DNA of 64,000 bases, taken from Apis mellifera (Eukaryota > Arthropoda > Insecta > Hymenoptera > Apidae). The stretch covers positions 5,616,876 to 5,680,875 of the forward strand of contig NC_037647.1 in the NCBI RefSeq assembly GCF_003254395.2, in the 5' to 3' direction. Below the pieces are notes generated by a model that worked only from the letters and a program-made list of their open reading frames with translations, was not told the origin of the DNA and searched no databases. Below are positions 1-10,644 of this stretch, piece by piece. The number at the start of each line of letters is the position of its first letter. Position 1 is the first letter of the stretch. A program made the translations under genes and the position numbers.

Positions 1-113
1 AAAATATTACATATTTATAAATATTCAGAATTAAAATGTAGAAATGTAGATACACGCATTTTTGTCGCGTTTCACGCAATGGTCGCTAGCCATCGCCAGT
101 CGATTTCAGGAAA

Positions 114-123
114 ATGGTACGTA
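114..123 (+). promoter_or_regulatory. Candidate splice donor directly after an ATG
   Basis: ATG at 114-116 is followed at once by GTACGTAAAG, a good donor match. First exons ending right at the start codon are known in housekeeping genes such as some ribosomal-protein genes. I found no downstream exon with recognisable coding content, so it could equally be a non-coding leader exon. Confidence 0.25.
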
Positions 124-337
124 AAGTTAGAGTGTGCGAGTAGTGTGCCAAGCCCGGGTGTCGGAGACGTCCCGGGACGTTTTCCCTAGTGTAGGCTTTT
201 GCGCCCGGGTGTTATGCGTGAGAATCGTGGAATGAGTGTGTTGGTGTGCCTGTTTTGCCATTTTTTAAATATAGGGTTAGGTAGGATAGGTAGTATACTT
301 CTGGCATGTCTGTTAATTATAAGTAGGTAGGGCCGGG

Positions 338-389
338 CAGGTTGTCACAGTCTCTGATCGGGTAGGCGCGTTTTTCGCGTGACAACCTG
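338..389. repeat. Inverted repeat with 11-bp perfect stem
   Basis: CAGGTTGTCAC at 338-348 pairs perfectly with GTGACAACCTG at 379-389 across a 30-base loop. The loop contains CAGTCTCTGA (begins 348), which recurs at 1340-1349. A stem this long in CpG-rich DNA suggests a folded RNA or a paired protein site. Confidence 0.6.
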
Positions 390-917
390 TTTCAGGAAAT
401 AAAATTTGATAAATCGAGGGAAAAGCTGCGATAAATGGACGATTATGCCATTCGTCTCTGGCTTTGCTCATCGATTTTTCGAATTTCGCGGTCGCGGTCG
501 TGATTTGCTTTCGAAACGAACGTTGCGCTCGAGATTCTGTGCATGTACGGAGAATGATCATTGCGATCGTTGGTCGTCCATGTGCACTTAGCTTCCGCGA
601 CTTAGTCCCTTTTTTTTTCCTTTTTTTCTTTGATTTGCGATTAGTGAATCTCGAGCCTAGATTTAAGTTTCAGCGGGCATTGCGCCCGAAGGAGGAAGAC
701 CGAAGAGGCCTCGACAAACTGTCACGAAGAGGGGCTGCAACGAATGGTTTCTCATTTTTTGGATCTTGTCTGGGTCCAAAGAATGGGAAGTCATTGTTAC
801 TACTTTGTCATTGTGCTCGTTTAGTAATACGTAGTATATGTTGTATCGTCTTGGCCAATTTGCATGCTGGCCCATCGTTCATCCAGTCATCATGGGCAAA
901 TCGCGGGCAAATTTGCA

Positions 918-1567
918 TTAGTGTTGCGATTGATTAATAACGGGTTGAATTAGAGTTGCGTTGAAAAAATTATCGCGATTGCTTTTAATTATTTTCATTA
1001 TGAATTAGTTATTTTTTATTTATTTATTTATTTTTTTGAATATTTGAACTTGAATTTATTCTTTCTTATTATATCAATTTATGATATCGTGATATTTCAA
1101 ATAGCTTTTTAGATTTATAGAATAATAATATTAAATTCATTAAATTTTGTTTATTAATTAAATTCATTTGAAGAATTAGTGTTGCGTTGATGAATGATCG
1201 CGTTTTTTATAGTAGTGTTGCGTTTATTTGTCCAAATTGCCCATATTTCTTCCACTTGGATTGTGGAAGTACGTTCCAGCTCGTTCCTGAATCACCTATT
1301 ACAGTCAAAAAGGCTGTACAAAGGGTGATTGTACGACGGCAGTCTCTGACTATGGCTGCAATCTTCCGCATTTAGTGTTGCGTCTACAATAAAATAATGA
1401 GTGCATAAATTATTTTATCAGAGTTTCGTATATGTTTTCGCGAATTTTTTATCTTTCTTTCTTTTTTTTTCTTTTTATCTTTTTTTTCTTGATAAAGAAT
1501 TGCACTTGAAGTTATAATAAAGCACTCTTCGCGTTTTCTTTTGAGATTTTAGTATAATAGTGTTGCG
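918..1567 (+). repeat. Dispersed 10-base motif TAGTGTTGCG, five exact copies and one near copy
   Basis: Exact TAGTGTTGCG lies at 919-928, 1177-1186, 1213-1222, 1373-1382 and 1558-1567, with a near copy TAGAGTTGCG at 951-960. All are in the same orientation. Spacing is irregular (about 30 to 225 bases), so this is not a simple tandem array. It may be a recurrent protein-binding or RNA motif. Confidence 0.6.
1249..1358 (+). ncRNA. Candidate structured RNA with consecutive hairpins
   Basis: CTTCCAC (1249-1255) pairs with GTGGAAG (1263-1269) around a 7-base loop. A second hairpin has a lower stem AATCACC (1290-1296) with GGTGATT (1324-1330), an internal loop of 3 and 5 bases, and an upper stem TACAGTC (1300-1306) with GGCTGTA (1312-1318) closed by AAAAA. 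A weaker GCAG/CTGC pairing follows at about 1339-1355. Copies of TAGTGTTGCG flank the block. The stem, internal loop, stem layout resembles H/ACA RNA hairpins, but I see no clear H box or ACA tail, so no class is assigned. Confidence 0.3.
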
Positions 1568-2875
1568 AAATAAAAAGAAAATTCCACTCACGGTTTGTTC
1601 GGGTTCACATTGAGTGGATAATTATTTTGGTAACCCTTCTGGTTACCTTTTCGTCGTTTTTCTCTTTTCAGCACCCTCTTATTAAGTGCGTTTGTTATTG
1701 AAAATACTGTTAAAAATTGTTAAAAATCTTTCTTATCGATAAATATCTTTCATTTGAAATCATGAATTGCTTAACAACATTTTGATAATTTGATTTTTTT
1801 TTTTAATTAATAATTATTTTCCTTTTAAATTATTTTTTAATTACTAATCTGGTAATTGAGTTTGTTACAGATATGAATTGAAGAAAATAAACAGGAAAAA
1901 ATAGATACGAAATAACGTGTGATCTCTTCATTTGTTGAAAATTAATTACTTTTGTTGTTTGAGTTTCACTAATTCTGTTGTATAGTCTGTTTCAGGTATC
2001 CTCCTCACTTTTCAACGAAATGGATTGCATCTCATCATCAAATAAATATTCTAATTTTTATATTAGGTAGAGTAGATTATGAAAAACATAGGATTTATAA
2101 ACGGTGTTTTGTTCTTCTTTTTATTAAAAAAGGCAATTTCGCCTTTCCTACTCTGCTTCGTTTTCCAAACCAAAAGTTTTCCTATCTTTCAAGGCAATAT
2201 GATCATCCTGCCATCCTTAATTTCCTCGTTATAAGCAAATACTTGATACTTGATAGCTACGTGACTTTGTTCACTAACTATCATTGATATATCCTGATTT
2301 GCATTTTCCTCTTGCCACATGTGGTTTATCTCGTATCAAATTTTTTGAAAATTGTGTGTCATCAGTGTGAATGTAGATATGGTTATGAAGAGAATTTGTT
2401 AGATTTTCAATAAACAGAATTACAAACAAAATGTTTAATTAGGAAAGAGAGGAAGAGAAAAGCTTTTTAGAATAAGTAAAATGTTAATGTCATACTTTTA
2501 ATTTAAATTTGTTTCAGGATTTTTTTACAGGGGAAAAAGATTTTGTTGAAAATGATATTGATTAAAGAAAACGTTTTTAAAATTAAGTACATGTACAATC
2601 AAGATACTACTTTATTAAATAAAGTAGTATATTGTAGAAAAGTAGATACTGTAGATAATTAGATGGGTGTAGTGCTTTCTGGGATGCTTATTTCGCTTAT
2701 TTTTTTTCTTTTTTTTTTTTGCCTGCCCTTTTTACTATCAATCATTTTTCATTTTCACACGCCGATGGAAATGTAAAATATTGATAGAAATTCTCTTGAT
2801 TTAAATTTTATTTTCAGGTTTAGTCTTCCGCGCCGGTTTCTTTTTTTACGGCTCCTTTTGTTGCTCGTGTTGCAC

Positions 2876-2897
2876 AACGTTCAAATGTTTGAACGTT
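2876..2897. repeat. 10-bp perfect inverted repeat with 2-base centre
   Basis: AACGTTCAAA, then TG, then TTTGAACGTT. It is perfectly self-complementary apart from the centre. No function can be assigned. Confidence 0.6.
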
Positions 2898-2986
2898 TTG
2901 CAAACATACATCGAAAGGAGAATTTATTTATGAATAAATAAATTTTCGTATTAATGGTGGGTGGATGGGACGTCGTGGATAGGGTG

Positions 2987-3023
2987 GGTCTCCAATTCGC
3001 AGCAACCTCCATGCGGTGAGACC
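2987..3023. repeat. Hairpin in a GC-richer patch
   Basis: GGTCTC (2987-2992) pairs with GAGACC (3018-3023), and inside it CGCA (2998-3001) pairs with TGCG (3012-3015) around a 10-base loop. It may be a folded RNA element; no further support was found. Confidence 0.35.
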
Positions 3024-4136
3024 TGGGAAATCATATTATTTTTTATATAATATATAATTATATTATTGTATGCGTAATTTGTAATACATTTATATATTTT
3101 ATAAGAAATGATATGAGCTAATTGGCTGCGAGCGCGATTATTTTTTCATATGAATATATAATTTTAAATACAATTTTTTTTTCATATGAATATATAATGT
3201 TTCATGATGTATAATTCTCATGTCAGTTTTTAAAATTATAGTGTGAGATTTTTCTTTGTTTATATCTTTTAATTAATAATATTATGTATATAATTATAGT
3301 TTAGTGCGATAGATGGCGTTCCTAGATTGATCTTTCTTGGTTGATATTTCAGAATGAAATATTCCGTCAATCTATTTCTTATCGGTATTTCAGTTGTAAT
3401 AGACGATTTTTCTAACACTGGCTCTACTAGATGGCACTAATTTCAGAATTCATTTCCATTTCTTTGTTTATCTCACATTGTTTTCTCTTCTTGTCTATAT
3501 TTCTTTGAAATTTATATATATTCAAATAATTTATATATTCATATAATTTATATATTTAATATTCAATATATTTATATATTCAAATAATTTTGTAATTTGA
3601 TTAATAATCGAATGTTGGCGAAAAATAATAGAAATATGAAACATCTTCGATTTTTAATTGATTTGAATAATAAAAATTTTTTACTTTGATATAATTTTCT
3701 TGATATATTTGAAATCTTTTTTTTCGTATTCAGTAGATGATACTATTATCATTGAACATTAAATATTATATATGTTTATATGTATTATAAAGGAATAATA
3801 AGTGCATTATGTTATGAAAAAATTTTTTTTATTATTTTTATATTGCAACTTTACAAATTGAGTGATACGGTATTTTTATAACCACTTGGTCTCATATCAT
3901 TTACCTAAGTGGCCGCAAAATAAGCGACTGCGATCTTGATGACATTTCATAGAATTCGTCGAACAAAATTGATGGAAAATGAAATTAAAACATGCCGATA
4001 AAATCAACGTAATATAAGCGTGTCAAACATTATCGCGATTCGACATCTTCATTTGCTTGCTCTTCTTTTCTTTGCTCAGTTTTCGATGGATGTTTGTAAC
4101 GAGTGTTGAGAAGGTTCATTGAAGATACATAATAAC

Positions 4137-4191
4137 ATGAATAGTAAATGTCAGAATGCTCGTAACGTGTATAAGAAGAAACTGAGGAAGG
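4137..4191 (+). CDS. Pickpocket channel exon 1 (start codon)
   Basis: Residues 1-18 (MNSKCQNARNVYKKKLRK) plus the first base of codon 19, ending at a GTAAGT donor. A short basic N-terminus is usual in insect pickpockets. Chosen because its phase fits exon 2 exactly; weaker than the other exons because it is short. Confidence 0.75.
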
Positions 4192-7100
4192 GTAAGTGAA
4201 AAGTAACTTAAAGTAAAAAAAGATTTTTATGTAATGTAATATTTTGAATCTTTTTACATTATCTAAATGATACATTTTAAAGCTATTTAAATTTTTACAT
4301 TATGATTTTTAAAATGAAAGTCTTTATTTAAAATGTGAATATTGAAGTATTTTTTAAAACTGATTAATTGTATACATAATAAGTATAATTGTATAGATAA
4401 TAATAGATATTAATTTATCAACAGTTACTGTTATTTGATAATGAATTAATCATTTTTATGTTATGGATACTAATTAATGATTGATGCTAATGTTAATTTT
4501 AAATCTAAGATATCTATTGCTTAATATCAAAAACATTAGCATTATATAACGTAGTTTAGGAAAATTTTGTTAGAATATTTATTCTTTCATAATTTGGTTC
4601 ATTTCAGTTTTCACTTATTTATTTGACTATTTATTTGACTAATATATTTTTACTAATAGTAAGTTTGGATTATCTTTATTTTATCCGTGTTTCTATATTT
4701 CTCTTATGGTTCATGTTGCTCACGTTGGTTTATCTCTTATCATTTGATATTCCTTTTCTCCAAATATCCTCCAAAGCAGAGTGCTTTCAATTTCACATGA
4801 AATATGTATTGTAATTATTGATTATATCTTTTACTTATAACATGTTAAATTATCATATATATGATAATCATATAGTAAAAATTTAATTTATAATAAATAG
4901 AAAATTATAATTATTATAAATTATATATGTATTTAATATTATAATAGAGAAGATATTTACATATAACACTATTAATACGATGTAAAGAAATAAAAAACAT
5001 TTTTTGCAGGAAAAAATTAATGAATGTTCGAAAGATGATTGTTATAAAAAATAGTTGTAATTTTCGTTTTATTTAATCATTGTTAATGATCTTTTTACAA
5101 CACAATATCGTTTCTACACACAATATTCAATATCTCATATCGTCTTTTTTATTAGAAAGTTCTAAATAAAATTAGTGTCACGTATTTCTACTTTCAACAA
5201 GAAAGTTTTGAATAAAAAAGTACATGAAGATATTCTATCCAATAAATATTTTTATAGTATAAGACATATTATAAAAATATTCTTTTAAGTATATTTTACA
5301 TATTTATGAGAGATGATTCTGAAGAATTAAAAAAAACATTTATCAAAATACTTTACAATATAAATATTTCAGTTTTAATAAATATTTCAATATTAATGTA
5401 TAATAACATATACAAAAATATTTTCTCTTAAAAGTTTTCTTAAAAGAAAGATACTTTAATTCAAATGATTTAATAATATTTCAATTCAGGATGTTTATCA
5501 AAATTCGCGCAAACTATAAACTCATTTTTTCGCAATTATTGCGAAAATACAGCACTACATGGTTTTCGATACATCATTATAGGCAAAACGACTTTTCATA
5601 AAATAATTTGGTTAACGGTAAGTGAAACAATTTATTTTTTATCCATCTTCTAATTTCAATATGAATAATTTTTATATTTTTATCTAATAATTTTTTATAA
5701 TAATTAATAATTTAATGTTATTATTTAGATCTGCGTGGCAGCAATTATCTTTTGCGCAATAATGATGTTACGATTATCGATGTACTATTTGAACAATCCT
5801 ACAGTGACGATAATTGACACATCGAATCCCATAAAGGAATTACATTTTCCAGGTATCACTATATGTAACAACAACAAAGTATACAAACCTCACGCTGATA
5901 AGATCGCACAAAAATTGTAAGTAAGAATTTATGATTCGTATAGATATAGTGAGTAAAGTGTTTATAATTGCATTTTGCTATAAAAGCTTTTTAGATATAT
6001 TATTTAGATAATATTTACAGAGTGTCTTTATCAGAATAAAAATATTATAAATTTATTGTATAGGAATAATATTAAAAAATGGTTTTAGTTTCAATTTCAA
6101 TTTTTAATTTTTCTATTTATTTTTTCTTTAAAGATGTTCCACGAATGATAACATTCTCTATGTATATAAAAAAAACAATATTCTTTTTCATTTAATAGGA
6201 TTATAATTTATTCATATCATCATTTAATGTTATGAAAAAGTTGCACGTGTCTCAACAAATTTAGATCTGTGTCACATTCAGAAAAATACATGAATGTAAT
6301 AAAAAGAAAATTGTTTTACGTATTATAATATATTTATGGAAATAGTACTCGTTATGATACTTTATCCAAGTAGAATAATGACAAAACAACTAATAACGAA
6401 ATGTTCATGATAATATCTTTTGTATGAAATTAGCTTTTTCGAAAGAGAATCATAGATCTACCTTACATTGTGTTTCATAATAATTTACAACTTCGTTAAA
6501 ATATTTAGGAAAAATGGATAATCGTTTTAACATCGTAGAAATTATCTGTTTAGTATTTCTCGATTCAATTTCGCGAAAGAAAAAAATTTACTTTAATATC
6601 TTCAATTTATAATTTTTTATTTGTTATTAAATCTATTTAATAGATTAAATTAATAATATCTTAAAATATTATACATAAAATGTCTCTTATCCTTTGAGAT
6701 TTAAAGTGTTTCAAAGTTTCGAGTATCACGTTCCTAGTATAATATTTTAAAAAGGAAGAAAAGAAAGAAAAGATGTTGTTCAAACATATTTCACGCGTAC
6801 GTGAATTCAATAACGAGAGAACTCTACCATGTGTACATTTCTGAGAAACAATTTCTTTTAATAGGCTGATGTATGGATTCAATAGAGACATGACTAACAA
6901 ATTGTTCTCTTCTCTGATGAAACTGATACGACCAGACAAAATTGAGATCGATAACGCAACTGCGTCCTGGGCACTCGACATTCTTGGTTACACTGTGGAG
7001 AAACTTATGCTCGAGGTGAATAATACTTTTCTTCCATTTTGTTTATGAAATTATAACTGCTCTGAATAGGTTATTATGTAAAACAAATATATGGAAATAT

Positions 7101-10094
7101 ATAGTTGAAAAAATGAAAGAAAATAGAAAAATTGTAAGTAACTTGGAAATTAAGATAATTTAATTTCTTCTAATTCTTTTCTTTCTCTTTTTGCAGTTGA
7201 TGCAACCTTGCGACCTGTTGTTAGTGAGATGCGGTTGGTTGGGACAACTTTATAATTGTAGTAAAATTTTCAAAATAGTGAAGTCGAAGGAGGGTTTCTG
7301 TTGTGGTTTTAATTATCATTCTATCGATTACAAGTAAAGTAATATTGTTAATTTTACATATTATTAATGAATTAATTTTTACTGTTATTAATATATTATT
7401 AATATATTATGTTTATCGATTTTAATGTTTTTCAGTAATAAATTTTCATGGTTAACAAATTATATGGCTATTGACGACAAAGAAACGAATTCTTCCGATC
7501 TTTTACCAGGTGTTAGCCACGTTCTGGTAATACTACTTTTGAAAAATAAAAAGTATCATTAACTCATAAAAATTTATTATGCATAATATTTAAAATCAAA
7601 AATATACTAATATGTATAAAAAATCATTTTGAGCAAAGAAAAAATAGATAATAGATTAATTATTTTATTTCATTTATCAAACAAAATAAAGATTCTTCAA
7701 TTTATATTCTTGAATCGATCATTATCTGAAAATGAAATAAATTGAAATTAATTCTTAATTTAACGATCCATTCTTCTCTTTGCTGAAAAAAATTTATAAC
7801 TTTTCCAATAATTATATCTTCAATAATAAATAATATAAAAAATATTAAACGAAATTATATACCTAAATTTTCTCAAATTTCAGAATGTACCTGGAACAGG
7901 ACGTGACATAGGTTTGGCAGTAGCGTTGAATATCGATGCTAAAAATTATAAAAGTTCGGTAAGACAATTTGTAGGCGCCACTATTTTGATCCACGATCCA
8001 TTAGATTATCCGGATGTCGGTGCACAATCTGCGAGTTTGCAACCTGCCCATGTAATGTCGATGACACTTACAGGCACTAAAATAAAAAGCTCGAAAGATC
8101 TTCAGTATATACCTCTAATTAAAAGGATGTGCCTGTTTGACGATGAGGTAAATTAAGAATTTTAAAAATATTTGATCGAAAAATATTATTAAAAATATAT
8201 TAACATGATTTTTTTTTATGTTTTTAGCTACCTGCAGATATAAATTATACACTATACGATGGAGACCAGAAATATAATTATCAAACGTGCATCTCGAAAT
8301 GCTTACAAAAGAAAATTCATGGTTTTTGTGGATGTTTGCCCTTTTTTTTTCCTGATGATCGTAAGTAATTTATGTAAATAATTTTCATCAAATGAATAAT
8401 TACAAAAATATTATAGGTTTATTATTATTATAGATTTATTATAGATTCTTAAAATTAACTGTTAATACGAAAAAAAAAAGAAAAAATTGTATCTTAGAGA
8501 AAAGAATTTAAGAACGAAATTATTAACAATAAATATTAAAAATTTTTTGTTGAGTCATAAAATATTCACAAAAGAATTCAAAATCTTTTAATGATAATAC
8601 AAAAATAAATCATTTCTCATTAAATAATTAATAATAATAACACAGAATTTAACAATTTAACGTGGAATTACAATACATATTCAATAATAGAATTTCTTGA
8701 TTAAATATATCTTTTTTATTAGAAATAAAATTATTCTTATGAATTATTATTTGAATTATCATAGCTACGAATATTCATTGGTTATGTTAATAGATCCATA
8801 CGAGCGCACTTGTTATTTGACGGATGTGGATTGCATTCTGGCTCGTAGGAGTAAGTAAATAACGAATATTTATTTTTCTACAGTAAACATTTTTGCGGTA
8901 ATGAATTAAACAATTTCGATATAAAATCAAAATAAAATTGCAAAATATAATCTTTTTAATGTGATTAAAGCAAATTTTTATTTTCATTTTTCAAACAGGA
9001 AATCTGTCGCAGATACAATCATTGCACATCAACGATTGCGATTGTCTTCCACAATGTAGCGACGTAAATTACGAAATAGTTACTGAATCGATACCAATGG
9101 ACAGCACAGATTTTGATTCTGAAATAACGTAAGTTAATTAATGGAGCAAAAATTATTATAAAAAAATAATAACTGAACGTTTATCATATAATATCAATTA
9201 TATCACTCTAAATATATAACAATTATGGCTATAATTGATATTAAAATTGGTATTATTTTAATTTTTAATTCAACTCATTTAATAGAGAAATAAATCATAG
9301 AAATATAAACAAATTTTTTTTCAATTACGATATAAAGCATAAAATGTGTTGATCGTTTACAGGCGTGGCTTAAACCTTAATAACACTTCGTTTCTGTACG
9401 CTTATTTTCGAGATGGCACGTATCTCGAGTACCGGAAGCAAAATATCTTAGGATGGGACAATCTTCTCGGTAAGAGGAAATAATTCCATATGTCTTGCCT
9501 TTTTTTCTTTTTTTCGTTGGTTAATAGGGAATCGCGTCCAAGAGAATAAAGAAGAGTTAAACCTTCTTCGTGAAACGGAGCACGAGTTCTAGAAGTTCGA
9601 TTAAAAAAACAAAGGCAGAGGATAAAGTTTACACGCGAGAACGAGGGAATTTTCTTTGAAAGTTCGTGATTAAGATCGAGATTAAGATGCGTATATATAT
9701 ATTTTTGAATTATATTTAATCGAGATTGTGATTTAAATTTAAAATATATCTGTGATTAAAATGTAAAAGTATAGCAATATAAATTTAACAAGTTAGATTA
9801 ATTATAAAATAAATTTCAGCTTCCTTCGGAGGAATCTTTGGACTTTGCCTGGGTGGTTCGGTGATAAGTTTCGTTGAATTCTTTTATTATTTCATAATTG
9901 ACTTTTTTTCCGTTCGTAAAAAGAAAAAAGTACCACCTGCCTCGAAATTATTCATCTCCGTCCCGATGAACGTAAATTTGAAAAAATACGATACGTCAAC
10001 TCTGAATAAACGTATTTTCCTCGCATGGAATCAGCAACTTCCCAAACAAATTTGGAAAAATTCTGATTATGAACTCAGTATGTATAAAGAGTGA
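4137..10094 (+). CDS. Pickpocket-type DEG/ENaC sodium channel, complete 12-exon gene, 571 aa
   Basis: This encodes an amiloride-sensitive-type cation channel subunit of the plasma membrane. Twelve exons join in phase: 4137-4191, 5490-5617, 5729-5916, 6865-7015, 7197-7333, 7436-7526, 7884-8147, 8228-8360, 8794-8850, 8999-9128, 9363-9469, 9820-10094. The intracellular N-terminus carries the His-Gly gating motif (residues 42-43, after YCENTAL). TM1 is about 57-78, followed by FPGITIC at 101-107. The extracellular domain is rich in paired cysteines (179, 186, 195, 209-210, 359, 363, 372, 374). TM2 begins near 483 with the G-x-S selectivity filter as GGS at 492-494. Length fits the insect pickpocket family (about 500-600 aa). 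The ATG at 4137 opens the only exon whose phase completes a glycine codon with exon 2. The stimulus (salt, water, pheromone or touch) cannot be told from sequence, so no ppk number is given. Confidence 0.93.
5490..5617 (+). CDS. Pickpocket channel exon 2 (HG motif, start of TM1)
   Basis: Residues 19-61. Carries the conserved YCENTALHGFRYI block with the gating His-Gly pair and the beginning of TM1 (IIWLT). Acceptor TTCAATTCAG, donor GTAAGT, ending in phase 0. Confidence 0.92.
5729..5916 (+). CDS. Pickpocket channel exon 3 (TM1 and FPGITIC)
   Basis: Residues 62-123 plus two bases of codon 124. Contains the rest of TM1 and the post-TM1 signature FPGITICNNN. Donor GTAAGT. Confidence 0.93.
6865..7015 (+). 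CDS. Pickpocket channel exon 4 (extracellular)
   Basis: Residues 124-174 of the early extracellular domain, acceptor TTTTAATAG, donor GTGAAT. Phase fits both neighbours. Confidence 0.88.
7197..7333 (+). CDS. Pickpocket channel exon 5 (cysteine-rich)
   Basis: Residues 175-219 plus two bases of codon 220. Cysteines at 179, 186 and 195, the family-typical RCGWLG, then GFCCGFNY (207-214). Acceptor TTTTTGCAG, donor GTAAAG. Confidence 0.92.
7436..7526 (+). CDS. Pickpocket channel exon 6
   Basis: Residues 220-250 of the extracellular domain. Acceptor TTTTTCAG, donor GTAATA; phase closes on both sides. Confidence 0.85.
7884..8147 (+). CDS. Pickpocket channel exon 7 (PGTGRDIGLAVALNID block)
   Basis: Residues 251-338, including the conserved G-x-G-...-GL-V-LN segment and ILIHDPLDYPDVG, a hallmark of insect pickpockets. 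Acceptor AAATTTCAG, donor GTAAAT. Confidence 0.93.
8228..8360 (+). CDS. Pickpocket channel exon 8 (C-x3-C, CGC-LP)
   Basis: Residues 339-382 plus one base. Contains TCISKC (358-363) and GFCGCLPFFFP (370-380), part of the conserved cysteine-rich domain. Donor GTAAGT. Confidence 0.93.
8794..8850 (+). CDS. Pickpocket channel exon 9 (short)
   Basis: Residues 383-401 plus one base; includes ERTCYLTDVDCIL, with two family cysteines. Only 57 bases, but acceptor, donor and phase all fit. Confidence 0.88.
8999..9128 (+). CDS. Pickpocket channel exon 10 (CDCLPQCSD)
   Basis: Residues 402-444 plus two bases. Carries CDCLPQCSDVNYEI, the last cysteine cluster before TM2. Acceptor TCAAACAG, donor GTAAGT. 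Confidence 0.93.
9363..9469 (+). CDS. Pickpocket channel exon 11 (pre-TM2)
   Basis: Residues 445-480 plus one base, ending in the pre-TM2 stretch LYAYFRDGTYLEYRKQNI. Acceptor TTTACAG, donor GTAAGA. Confidence 0.9.
9820..10094 (+). CDS. Pickpocket channel exon 12 (TM2, selectivity filter, C-terminus)
   Basis: Residues 481-571 and stop. GGIFGLCLGGSVISFVEFFY holds the degenerin-site region and GGS filter, followed by the TM2 tail and a basic cytosolic end (RKKKKVPP). The tail is about 63 residues after TM2. Confidence 0.95.
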
Positions 10095-10376
10095 TCTATT
10101 AATTTATTTGGATGGACAATAATTTTTAGCAAAATTCATTTTATTTATATTTTTATACAACAGAGGATAATTTACATATATTTATTTTAAATGTTAGAAT
10201 GAAATGAAATATAGGTGCAAAATTTTAATAGCGAGTAAAAATTATCTTGTCTATTTAAATTATTAAAATTGGAATTTGATCTATAAATTTTTCAAAGAGT
10301 TATAAACCAATTAAAAATAATTTTCATTAATTTTATAAATTTTCTTTATTCTGGGATTTATGTGTAAATAATTTCA

Positions 10377-10382
10377 AATAAA
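10377..10382 (+). terminator. Poly(A) signal candidate for the channel gene
   Basis: AATAAA about 280 bases after the stop codon. Other AT-rich hexamers occur nearby, so the signal actually used is uncertain. Confidence 0.4.
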
Positions 10383-10581
10383 TTTGAATTAAATTTGAAA
10401 AAGTAATATACTTTTATGTAGAAGATCAAGATTTTCCTCGCAATTAAAAAATAATTGTACAATTTTAATTTTTTCATTTCATTCTAATATAGATATAGAT
10501 TGATACATATATTCATAGATATTTGATATATCATTAAAAAATTACTAATCAGATGTATTCTAGTATGAATATAAAATAATT

Positions 10582-10587
10582 TTTATT
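10582..10587 (-). terminator. Poly(A) signal candidate for the GPCR gene
   Basis: AATAAA on the minus strand, about 58 bases beyond the GPCR stop codon, a typical short insect 3'UTR. Confidence 0.45.
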
Positions 10588-10644
10588 TTTAAGAAATGTG
10601 AGATAGAATAAAATATAGCAATAAAAAATAATAATGATAAAAAG

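Larger units (their letters stand above)
1..1600. other. CpG-rich, probably non-coding or 5'-end region with strong inverted repeats
   Basis: This stretch is clearly richer in G, C and CpG than the rest of the window, especially 60-900. It holds several perfect inverted repeats (167-180, 338-389, 1249-1269, 1290-1330) and six copies of a TAGTGTTGCG-like word. Open frames here, such as 464-937, are short, have no recognisable homology and are not bounded by convincing splice signals. A strong donor follows an ATG at 114-116 (ATG then GTACGTAAAG), which could be the end of a tiny first coding exon or of a leader exon. I cannot name a gene. It could be the 5' part of a gene, a snoRNA-host-like transcript or a regulatory region. 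Confidence 0.35.
1601..4136. other. AT-rich region upstream of the channel gene; no gene recognised
   Basis: Mostly AT-rich sequence with polypyrimidine tracts ending in TTTCAG-like sites (about 1992, 2513, 2814) but no supported exon. It includes a 10-bp perfect inverted repeat at 2876-2897, a hairpin at 2987-3023, and the words TAGATGGCG (about 3310) and TAGATGGCAC (about 3430). The 5'UTR and promoter of the channel gene probably lie in the last few hundred bases, but I see no clear TATA or initiator. Confidence 0.4.
10095..10644. other. Shared 3' region between convergent genes
   Basis: The 550-base gap between the stop codons of the channel (+) and the GPCR (-) is very AT-rich. AATAAA at 10377-10382 can serve the plus-strand gene. 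TTTATT at 10582-10587 is AATAAA on the minus strand, about 58 bases past the GPCR stop. Mature 3'UTRs may lie close together. Confidence 0.6.

Noticed and set aside
464..937. 157-codon open frame near the left edge
   Set aside because: No recognisable domain, mostly driven by CpG-rich composition, and it overlaps repeated motif copies. I could not define splice sites or a conserved start.
1249..1358. Firm call as an H/ACA snoRNA
   Set aside because: The hairpin shape is suggestive, but no convincing H box or ACA tail is present, so only a candidate structured RNA is reported.
3354..3428. Short hydrophobic frame starting MKYSVNLFLIGISVV
   Set aside because: Only about 24 codons, no supporting signals; likely chance.
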